Source: Pontibacter sp. E15-1 (GTDB lineage: Bacteria > Bacteroidota > Bacteroidia > Cytophagales > Hymenobacteraceae). Taken from it: a DNA stretch of 64,000 nt. Below the pieces are notes generated by a model. The model was not told where the DNA came from. It searched no databases and was given only the letters and a program-made list of their open reading frames with translations. Numbering within the stretch: the first letter of the stretch is position 1; each line of letters starts with the position of its first letter. The position numbers and the translations under genes are program-made. Location of the stretch: positions 62,001 to 126,000 of the forward strand of contig NZ_JAKVIR010000013.1 of assembly GCF_022601975.1 (NCBI RefSeq), written 5' to 3'. Positions 25,153 to 32,887 of this stretch are shown piece after piece.

Positions 25153-27741
25153 ATGAAGAAAGTTATACTCCTTGTTCTGCTGCTGGCCTCTATGGGAGGC
25201 TTCCAGGCAAAGGCGCAGAACCTTATCCCCAACGGCAGCTTCGAGAGCGGCAGCGGAAACAGCTTCACCAACTGGTGGACAAGCGCCGGAAACGGCTCGG
25301 CGACCTTTACCGCGGCCACCGCCAACGTGAAAGACGGCAGCAGGGCCCTGCAAGTGGACGTGACGGCGCTCGGAACCAACCCTTGGGAGATTCAGGCAGT
25401 GAACGACGCGTGGGCCTCCAAATCAGGCCAAAGCTACACGCTTACTTTCTGGGCGAAGGCCGCTACGGCGGGCAGCAGGTTTAAGGCGGTGCTGCAACTA
25501 GGCAGTGCTTACGCCGAAAAGAGCTTTACCCTGACCGACACGTGGCAACAGTATGAATGGGCGTTCGCGGCCGGGGCCGACGACCTGCAACTCAAGTTCC
25601 AGTTCCTCTCCACCGGCACTTTTTATATCGACAACCTCATCATACCGCCTGCGGCGCAGCTGAAGGAGCTCCTGACAAACGGCGGCTTTGAGAACGGCAC
25701 CGGCGACAGCTTCAGCAACTGGTGGACCCAGGTGGGCGGCGGCGGCCAGGGCGCCTTTACGGCGGAGACCGTGGATGTACAGCAAGGCAGCAGGGCCATG
25801 AAGGTAACCATCACCCAGGCCGGAAGCGCTGCCTACAGCATCCAGGCGGTGAACGATGCCTGGCCTTCCGTGACCGGCACCGAATATACCTTAAACTTTT
25901 ACGCCAAGTCGGCCACCGCCGGCAAAACAGTACGGGTGGTGCAGCAGACCAGCACCTACGCCTCCAAAGACTTCGTGCTGACAGACGCCTGGCAAAAATA
26001 CACCTGGACCTTCACGGCGCAGGAAGCAGACCTGCAACTGCGCCTGAACTTTCCGGCAGCGGGCACTTTTTACCTCGACAACTTCTCGATACTCGGCAGC
26101 GCGGACGACAACACGCCACCACCGCCCTATACCCCCACCGGCCCTCCGATCGCCACAGGCCAGCCTAAGTTTCTGGGTGGCGTGTACAGCGCATCGCAGC
26201 TGCCCAACTTCACCCACTACTTCAACCAGGTGGTAGCCGAAAACGCAGGCAAGTGGGGAAGCGTGGAAGCCACGCGCGACGTGATGAACTGGTCAGAGCT
26301 GGACGCTGCCTACAAGCTGGCCAAAGACAACGGATTCCCGTTCCGGATGCACGTGATGATCTGGGGAAACCAGCAGCCTGCCTGGATCGAGAACCTGCCC
26401 CCGGCAGAGCAGCTCGAGGAAATTGAGGAATGGTTTGCCGCCGTGGCAGCACGCTACCCCGACATTGCTTTTCTGGAAGTGGTAAACGAGCCGACCAACG
26501 ACCCGCCTGTGAAACAAAACGCCACCGACCAGGGCAGCGGAAACTATTTTGCGGCCCTCGGCGGCAACGGCACCACCGGCTGGGACTGGGTGATCAGCGC
26601 CTTTCAGCTGGCCCGCAAGCACTTCCCCACCACCACGCTCATGATCAACGACTACAGCGTGGAGAACACCCCTGCCAACACCCAGCGCTACCTGGGCATC
26701 ATCAACCTGCTCCGCGAGCGCAGCCTGATCGACGCGATTGGCATACAGGGGCACGCGTTCTCGACCAGGCCAACGCAAGCGGCCACCCTGAAAAGCAACC
26801 TCGACCTGCTGGCCTCCACCGGCCTCCCCATCTATGTAACCGAACTCGACATTGACGGCAGAACCGATGAAGTGCAGCTGGCAGAGTACCAGCGCATTTT
26901 CCCGGTGTTTTGGGAGCACCCGGCCGTGAAAGGCATCACCCTGTGGGGATACCGCCCCGGCCACTGGCGCACGGAGCAGGGCGCATACCTGGCCTATACC
27001 AACGGCGCAGAACGGGCGGCGCTGAAGTGGCTGCGGGAGTATGTGCAAAGCAACACCAACGTGCATGTGCCGGCAATAACCTCCGGCCAGAGCCTCCGCT
27101 TAGACGCTGCCATTGCCTGCAATGCCCTGGGCAAGGTAACCGCGACAGACGCCGACGCCAGCACCGTGCTACAGGGCTGGCAGCTACTGGGCGGAACCGG
27201 CGTTTCCATCTTCACACTGGACGCAGCCACTGGCCAGTTGACCATTGCCCATCCCGAGCTGATCGACTTCAGCCAAACAGCCTATACCCTGACGGTGCAA
27301 GTGAGTGACGGATTTAACACCAGCGCCGCCGGAACCGTGACCATTCTGATTCCGGACAAGGTGTATGTGCTGCACAAGGGCAAAGTGCTGCACATTGATA
27401 AAACCTCGGTGCCCGACCACCTGAGCCACGGCGACTGCATTGGCAGCAACGAAGGTACCGTTACGATGGCAGGCGGCAGCACGAGAAGCAACCAGGAGCG
27501 CGAGCGGGTGAGCGTATACCCGAACCCGGCCTCCGAAGGCAAGTTCAAGCTGGTTCTCCCCGACTACAGTGCAGCGAAAAAAGCTGTGGTGCAGTTGGTG
27601 GACCTGGAGGGCCGCATCCTGCTGGAGCAGCAAGTTACGCAGCCGGTAACCAACGTGGAGCAGCCGCTTAAACCGGGCATCTACCTGATCCGCGTTATCC
27701 AGGAAAAGGAAGTAACCGTGAAGAAAATGATCGTTCAGTAA
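25153..27741 (+). CDS. Modular GH10 xylanase: two CBMs, GH10, cadherin-like domain, T9SS signal
   Basis: 862 residues with signal peptide MKKVILLVLLLASMGGFQAKA. Two homologous CBM4/9/22-like beta-sandwich modules (about 22-165 and 172-314, each with NGxFExGxGxSFxNWWT and GTFYxDN) precede the GH10 barrel (about 336-635). The acid/base is Glu446 (LEVVNEPTND) and the nucleophile is Glu564 (VTELDIDG). A cadherin-like module (about 640-735) is followed by a short HKGK...HLSHGD segment (741-761) and a T9SS type A domain from about 787. It is the secreted or surface xylanase of the locus. Confidence 0.95.
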   Translation: MKKVILLVLLLASMGGFQAKAQNLIPNGSFESGSGNSFTNWWTSAGNGSATFTAATANVKDGSRALQVDVTALGTNPWEIQAVNDAWASKSGQSYTLTFWAKAATAGSRFKAVLQLGSAYAEKSFTLTDTWQQYEWAFAAGADDLQLKFQFLSTGTFYIDNLIIPPAAQLKELLTNGGFENGTGDSFSNWWTQVGGGGQGAFTAETVDVQQGSRAMKVTITQAGSAAYSIQAVNDAWPSVTGTEYTLNFYAKSATAGKTVRVVQQTSTYASKDFVLTDAWQKYTWTFTAQEADLQLRLNFPAAGTFYLDNFSILGSADDNTPPPPYTPTGPPIATGQPKFLGGVYSASQLPNFTHYFNQVVAENAGKWGSVEATRDVMNWSELDAAYKLAKDNGFPFRMHVMIWGNQQPAWIENLPPAEQLEEIEEWFAAVAARYPDIAFLEVVNEPTNDPPVKQNATDQGSGNYFAALGGNGTTGWDWVISAFQLARKHFPTTTLMINDYSVENTPANTQRYLGIINLLRERSLIDAIGIQGHAFSTRPTQAATLKSNLDLLASTGLPIYVTELDIDGRTDEVQLAEYQRIFPVFWEHPAVKGITLWGYRPGHWRTEQGAYLAYTNGAERAALKWLREYVQSNTNVHVPAITSGQSLRLDAAIACNALGKVTATDADASTVLQGWQLLGGTGVSIFTLDAATGQLTIAHPELIDFSQTAYTLTVQVSDGFNTSAAGTVTILIPDKVYVLHKGKVLHIDKTSVPDHLSHGDCIGSNEGTVTMAGGSTRSNQERERVSVYPNPASEGKFKLVLPDYSAAKKAVVQLVDLEGRILLEQQVTQPVTNVEQPLKPGIYLIRVIQEKEVTVKKMIVQ

Positions 27742-27902
27742 AGTATATATCCTCCGGAGCCGGCAGGTTGCACAGGGACATGGTAGACGTAACCCCGCCC
27801 TATATGCAACCGGCCTGGTTTCGGGGTTTATATATCCGTTAAACCCGGTATGGGATGAAGCAGGTAAAGAAGTTGAAAAAATGCCTGACGCCATCTACCT
27901 GA

Positions 27903-28063
27903 GAGCATGTTTAAAATTCATCTTTTGGGCTACAAAACGTCCATCAAGGAACCTGACTTCACCTTTTTATCGCCCCATAGCGCTGCTATGCGGCTCAAAA
28001 AACGCTTTGTCAGAACCCTTCCTGAACATTTTTCGCTTCCAAAAATGAAATTTAAACATACTC
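27903..28063. mobile_element. 161-bp MITE, copy 2, with TGA target duplication
   Basis: The element starts gagcatgtttaaaattcat and ends atgaaatttaaacatactc. It is flanked by TGA at 27900-27902 and 28064-28066. It has the same length as, and is about 96% identical to, the element at 4207-4367. It ends 23 bases before the start codon of the acetylesterase gene and is open in one frame throughout. That frame is contiguous with the gene, so automated calls may add a false 60-residue N-terminus. Confidence 0.87.
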
Positions 28064-28086
28064 TGAAACCCAAACGACAATCCAAC

Positions 28087-30036
28087 ATGAAATTACAGCT
28101 GAGATCCGTTAGCTTCCTTATTTTACTCTGTGCTTTCTGCTATGCGTTCCCATCCTACAGCGACGTTAAACTGCCCCACCTGATTCAGGACGGCATGGTG
28201 CTGCAGCGAGATGCCAAATTGAAGGTATGGGGTTGGGCATCGCCTGGCGAAAAAGTCAGCATTAATTTTAACGGTAAAAAGGCAAGTGCAACGACGGGTG
28301 CTGACGGGAAGTGGCTTGCCGTTTTGCCGGCCATGAAAGCTGGCGGACCCTATACCATGATGCTGAAGGGCAACAACACGATTACGCTGAAAGACATCCT
28401 GATCGGGGATGTATGGCTGTGTTCGGGGCAATCGAACATGGTGCACCAGATGGCGCTGCATAACATTACCTATGCCGAGGATATTGCGAACGCCGACTAT
28501 CCGCAGATACGGCATTTCTGGATTCCGACCACCACCAACCTGCAAGGCCCTGCCCAGGATTTGCCGCCCGGCACCTGGAAGTCGGCCAATCCGCAGGATG
28601 TGAATCAGTTTTCGGCAGTCGCCTATTTTTTCGCCCGGAAACTGTATACCCAGTATCATATCCCGATCGGCTTGATTAATGCCAGTGTGGGAGGCACGCC
28701 TATTGAAGCCTGGATGAGCGAAGAAGGACTACAGGAATTTCCTGATGCCCTTGCCACCATCGACAAGAACAGAGACACAAGCTATGTGAACAGCTTGAAC
28801 CGAAAAGCCTTAGCGGCTGCAGAAAAGAACAGGCAAAAACCCGAGCAGGACAAAGGGCTAACCGGCGATGTGAAGTGGTATGATATGGCCTATGTTCCGA
28901 AGGGCTGGCAAAACATCAACGTGCCGGGCTATTGGGAAGACCAGGGCATCAAAGATCTGAACGGTGCTGTCTGGTACCGGCGTGAAATAGAGGTGCCCGC
29001 CACCATGGCAGGCGTACCGGCAAAAATGTTTCTGGGCAGAATTGTAGATGCGGATGAGGTATATATCAACGGCAAAAAAGTGGGTAACACAACCTACCAG
29101 TATCCGCAAAGGAGGTATAGCCTGGCCGCAGACGTACTGAAGCCCGGTAAAAACACGCTTGTGGTACGGGTGCTGAACAACGGCGGGAAAGGCGGCTTCG
29201 TGCCAGATAAGCCCTATTTCATCGAGGCAAACGGCCAGACCCTCGACCTGAAAGGGACCTGGCAGTATAAAGTCGGGGAAGTATACATGCCTGCTTCCGC
29301 TGCACCTGCGGGTATAAACGCCCAAAACCAGCCGACAGCCTTGTACAATGCCATGGTGGCGCCTGCTACCAATTTCACCATCAAAGGAATTCTGTGGTAC
29401 CAGGGCGAGAGCAATTCTGGCAACCCTACCGCCTATAAACGCTTATTGCCGGCTTTGATCAACGACTGGCGGGGCAAATGGCAGCAAGATAACATTCCGT
29501 TCCTGTATGTGCAGCTGCCGAACTTTATGGAGGTGAATTACCTGCCTGCCGAGAGCAACTGGGCACTGATGCGGGAGGCTGCCCTGCAAACCTTATCGGT
29601 CCCTAACACCGCGATGGCCGTTACCATTGAACTTGGGGAGTGGAACGACATACATCCCGACAACAAAAAGGACGTGGGCGAAAGGTTGGCGCTGGCCGCA
29701 CAAAAGCTGGTATATGGCGAAAAGAACCTCGTCTCCTCAGGTCCGCTTTACAAGTCCGCTACAGTAACGGGTGATAAAATCAGCATCAGTTTTACCAACA
29801 CAGGCAGTGGGCTGACAGCCATCGATGAAGAGGAGCTTTCGTGGTTTGCTATAGCAGGAGAGGACAAGGAATTTGTCTGGGCGAAGGCAAAAATCGAGGG
29901 AGATAAAGTAGTGGTATGGAGTGAGCAGGTGCCGCAGCCAAAGTATGTGCGCTATGCCTGGGCCGACAACCCTTACGGCGCGAACCTCTACAACAAGGAA
30001 GGCTTGCCTGCCTCCCCTTTCCGCACGGATCAATAA
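28087..30036 (+). CDS. SASA-type acetylesterase (sialate O-acetylesterase family), probable acetyl-xylan esterase
   Basis: 649 residues from the ATG at 28087, chosen because a signal peptide (MKLQLRSVSFLILLCAFCYA) starts there and upstream codons belong to the MITE. The SGNH-like catalytic domain is split: the nucleophile is Ser116 in LCSGQSNM, and the Asp/His pair lies near NDIHPDNK towards the end. A GH2-like beta-sandwich (about 225-390, GAVWYRREIEVP ... DADEVYINGKKVG) is inserted. The family removes O-acetyl groups, and the locus makes acetylated xylan the likely substrate (inference). It is 14 bases upstream of the CE15 gene. Confidence 0.9.
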   Translation: MKLQLRSVSFLILLCAFCYAFPSYSDVKLPHLIQDGMVLQRDAKLKVWGWASPGEKVSINFNGKKASATTGADGKWLAVLPAMKAGGPYTMMLKGNNTITLKDILIGDVWLCSGQSNMVHQMALHNITYAEDIANADYPQIRHFWIPTTTNLQGPAQDLPPGTWKSANPQDVNQFSAVAYFFARKLYTQYHIPIGLINASVGGTPIEAWMSEEGLQEFPDALATIDKNRDTSYVNSLNRKALAAAEKNRQKPEQDKGLTGDVKWYDMAYVPKGWQNINVPGYWEDQGIKDLNGAVWYRREIEVPATMAGVPAKMFLGRIVDADEVYINGKKVGNTTYQYPQRRYSLAADVLKPGKNTLVVRVLNNGGKGGFVPDKPYFIEANGQTLDLKGTWQYKVGEVYMPASAAPAGINAQNQPTALYNAMVAPATNFTIKGILWYQGESNSGNPTAYKRLLPALINDWRGKWQQDNIPFLYVQLPNFMEVNYLPAESNWALMREAALQTLSVPNTAMAVTIELGEWNDIHPDNKKDVGERLALAAQKLVYGEKNLVSSGPLYKSATVTGDKISISFTNTGSGLTAIDEEELSWFAIAGEDKEFVWAKAKIEGDKVVVWSEQVPQPKYVRYAWADNPYGANLYNKEGLPASPFRTDQ

Positions 30037-30050
30037 AGCCCATACATCCC

Positions 30051-31595
30051 ATGAAAAGAACGCTATACCTGCTTTTCGCTTTGGCTGTTTCTACTGCCTC
30101 CGCCCAGAATACCACAACAACTGCTGGTGGCAAATATCCTGCGTTAGTGAATTTTACGGCCGAGCAGGACCATCAACACATGATGCAGCAATTGGGCATC
30201 CAATCGCTCCGGCCAGGGCCGAGCGGCGATGAATCGGCACCGAACCACGCGAACTACGACGAGGCGCTGGCGAACCCATACCCCAACCTGCCGCCTTTGC
30301 TGACGCTGAAAAACGGCAAAAAAGTGACCTCTCCGGAAATGTGGTGGAAGAAGCGCCGTCCGGAAATTGTGGAGCAGTTCGAGAAAGAGGTATATGGCCG
30401 CGTGCCGAAACAAGTCCCCAAGGTAACCTGGGAAGTGCTGATAAACGAACGGGAGCGGGTGGGCTGGTTTCCGGTGATCGCGAAGCAACTGGTGGGCCAC
30501 GTGGCCAACTCCGAATACCCGCTCATCAATGTGGATATTGCCATGACGGTGGTGACGCCTGCCAATGCCAAAGGCCCGGTTCCCGTACTGATGATGTTCG
30601 GGCGCAGCGCACTTCCGGCCCCGGCCCAACCGCCGCAGGAAAGTCTAGACAAGATCAACGCAGCGCTAAAGGAGCTGCTCGTGAAAACCGACCCGGCCTT
30701 GCAGGCTGTGTTTGAGCAATATCCCGCCTATACCCCCATTGCCTCGCAGACGCCCACTTACGGGCCGCCGCCCGCCGGCGACCCGCCTACGCCGCAGCAG
30801 TTGCTGGCCGCTGGCTGGGGTTATGCCCTCATGGAGCCGGGCAGCATCCAGGCAGACAATGGCGCGGGCCTCACCAAGGGCATCATCGGGCTCGTGAACA
30901 AAGGGCAACCCCGCACACCCGAGGACTGGGGTGCCTTGCGTGCCTGGGCCTGGGGAGCCTCGCGCGGCCTGGATTACCTGGAGACCGACCCTGCCGTGAA
31001 TGCAAAGCAGGTAGGCATCGAAGGCGTGTCGCGGTATGGCAAAGCCGCGCTGGTGACCATGGCGTTCGACCAGCGCTTTGCCCTGGGCCTGATCGGTTCT
31101 TCCGGGGAAGGGGGCGCGAAGCTGCATCGACGCAACTTTGGCGAAGCCGTGGAGAGCCTGACGAGCAGTGGCGAATACCATTGGATGGCGGGCAACTTCC
31201 TGAAATACGGAGCAGACAAAGCCACATTCGGCAGCAAAAACGCGAATGATATCCCAGTGGATGCTCACCAGTTGATCGCGCTCGCTGCGCCCCGCCCTAC
31301 GTTCATCAGCTACGGCATCCCGGAAAAAGGCGATTCCAAATGGCTCGACCAGCAAGGCAGCTATATGGCTACCGTGGCAGCGCAGCCTGTGTTTGAGCTG
31401 CTGGGCGCTACAGACCTTGGCGTATCAGATGACTATAAAACGGCGAAGATGCCGGGCGTGAATGTGGGCCTGATGGACGGCGAACTGGCCTGGCGGCAGC
31501 ATGACGGCGGCCACACCGATGCCCCCAACATAAAGTATTTCATACAATGGGCGGATAACATGCTGAAGCGTTCCCCATCTGGCGCAGCCCGGTAA
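30051..31595 (+). CDS. CE15 glucuronoyl esterase
   Basis: 514 residues with a signal peptide ending near STASAQ. The alpha/beta-hydrolase nucleophile elbow is GIEGVSRYGKA with Ser327, the Ser-Arg-x-Gly-Lys form that marks CE15. The probable catalytic His488 lies in RQHDGGHTD. The position where fungal enzymes carry a catalytic Glu reads SSGEGG, so the acid may be supplied by Glu353 or a later Asp near 455-461. CE15 enzymes cleave ester bonds between glucuronic acid on xylan and lignin alcohols. It lies between the acetylesterase and uxuA. Confidence 0.92.
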   Translation: MKRTLYLLFALAVSTASAQNTTTTAGGKYPALVNFTAEQDHQHMMQQLGIQSLRPGPSGDESAPNHANYDEALANPYPNLPPLLTLKNGKKVTSPEMWWKKRRPEIVEQFEKEVYGRVPKQVPKVTWEVLINERERVGWFPVIAKQLVGHVANSEYPLINVDIAMTVVTPANAKGPVPVLMMFGRSALPAPAQPPQESLDKINAALKELLVKTDPALQAVFEQYPAYTPIASQTPTYGPPPAGDPPTPQQLLAAGWGYALMEPGSIQADNGAGLTKGIIGLVNKGQPRTPEDWGALRAWAWGASRGLDYLETDPAVNAKQVGIEGVSRYGKAALVTMAFDQRFALGLIGSSGEGGAKLHRRNFGEAVESLTSSGEYHWMAGNFLKYGADKATFGSKNANDIPVDAHQLIALAAPRPTFISYGIPEKGDSKWLDQQGSYMATVAAQPVFELLGATDLGVSDDYKTAKMPGVNVGLMDGELAWRQHDGGHTDAPNIKYFIQWADNMLKRSPSGAAR

Positions 31596-31640
31596 GCATC
31601 CAATTGAACCAACGCATATAATTTCTTAACACAAAACGAT

Positions 31641-32807
31641 ATGGCATTAACGCAAAGCTGGCGATGGTACGGGCCCAACGACCCCGTGTCGCTTCAGGAT
31701 ATAAAACAAGCCGGGGCCACGGGCATTGTCTCGGCCCTGCACCATATTCCCCACGGGGAGGTATGGCCGCTGGAGGAGATACAGGAGCGCAAGCGCATTA
31801 TCGAAGCAGCCGGGCTGAGCTGGGTAGTGGTGGAAAGCGTGCCCGTGCACGAAGCGATCAAGACGCGTAGTGCCGCTTGTGAATCATACCTCGAACACTA
31901 CCGCACCTCGCTCCGGAACCTGGCCGCGTGCGGCATCCGGACGGTGTGCTACAACTTTATGCCCGTGCTGGACTGGACCCGCACCGACCTGGCCTATACC
32001 CTGACAAACGGGGCAAAAGCGCTTCAATTCGACTGGGTGCAGCTGGCCATCTTCGATTTATACATCCTAAAACGGGCTGGTGCAGAGCAGGACTATGCCC
32101 CAGAGGTGGTGGCAGCTGCGCAGCAGAAAGCCGCGGCGCTTTCGGAGGAAAACCTGAGAGAATTGGCCGACATTATCCTGATGGGGGTGCCGACAGAGGG
32201 AAGCGTAACCGTGCCGGAACTGCTGAAAAGCATAGAGATTTACAAAGCGATAGGCCGCGACGGGCTGCGCGAGAACCTGGTATACTTCCTGAAGGCGATC
32301 ATGGACGTGTGCGAGGAAACCGGCATCAACATGACCATCCACCCCGACGACCCGCCCTATGCCATTCTTGGTCTGCCGCGTGTGGTCTCCTCCAAAGAAG
32401 ACCTGTTGTATCTGCTTGAGAAGGTAGACCGCAAACCAAACGGCATCTGCTTCTGCACCGGCTCCCTGGGCGCGGGCCGCCACAACGACCCGGTGGATAT
32501 CCTGAAAGCTGTGGGCCACAGGGTATACTTTGCGCACCTGCGCAACGTGCTGAAAGATGCGACAGGCAGCTTCTACGAGTCCGACCACCTGACCGGCGAT
32601 GTGGACATGTATGGCGTGATGAAAGAACTGGTTGCCCTGAACAGCAGGCGCGAGCAGCCCATCCCCTTCCGCCCCGACCACGGCCACCAGATGCTCGACG
32701 ACCTGCATAAAACAACCAACCCCGGCTACTCTGCCATCGGGCGGTTGCGCGGTTTGGCGGAGCTGCGCGGCTTGGAAATGGGCATCCAACGATCCATCAA
32801 TGCCTGA
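31641..32807 (+). CDS. uxuA: Mannonate dehydratase
   Basis: 388 residues, the usual UxuA length, with no signal peptide, so cytoplasmic. It dehydrates D-mannonate to 2-keto-3-deoxygluconate in hexuronate catabolism. Typical motifs are MxLTQSWRWYGPNDPVSL at the start, HPDDPP (234-239), FCTGSLGAG (271-279), FAHLRN (297-302) and RPDHGHQM (344-351), which together form the metal site. It handles glucuronate released by the GH67 and GH115 enzymes. No uxaC, uxuB, kdgK or kdgA is visible in the window. Confidence 0.96.
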   Translation: MALTQSWRWYGPNDPVSLQDIKQAGATGIVSALHHIPHGEVWPLEEIQERKRIIEAAGLSWVVVESVPVHEAIKTRSAACESYLEHYRTSLRNLAACGIRTVCYNFMPVLDWTRTDLAYTLTNGAKALQFDWVQLAIFDLYILKRAGAEQDYAPEVVAAAQQKAAALSEENLRELADIILMGVPTEGSVTVPELLKSIEIYKAIGRDGLRENLVYFLKAIMDVCEETGINMTIHPDDPPYAILGLPRVVSSKEDLLYLLEKVDRKPNGICFCTGSLGAGRHNDPVDILKAVGHRVYFAHLRNVLKDATGSFYESDHLTGDVDMYGVMKELVALNSRREQPIPFRPDHGHQMLDDLHKTTNPGYSAIGRLRGLAELRGLEMGIQRSINA

Positions 32808-32887
32808 CACACCGCCTGACCGTAAAGGGCCGGGCTTTCTATGATTTATCCTTAACAACCTGTCCGTGCCCCCGGCGGTTTTAATGT

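Noticed and set aside
27907..28086. N-terminal 60-codon extension of the acetylesterase
   Set aside because: All but the last few codons lie within the MITE, the same open frame occurs in the unlinked copy at 4207-4367, and a proper signal peptide begins at 28087.
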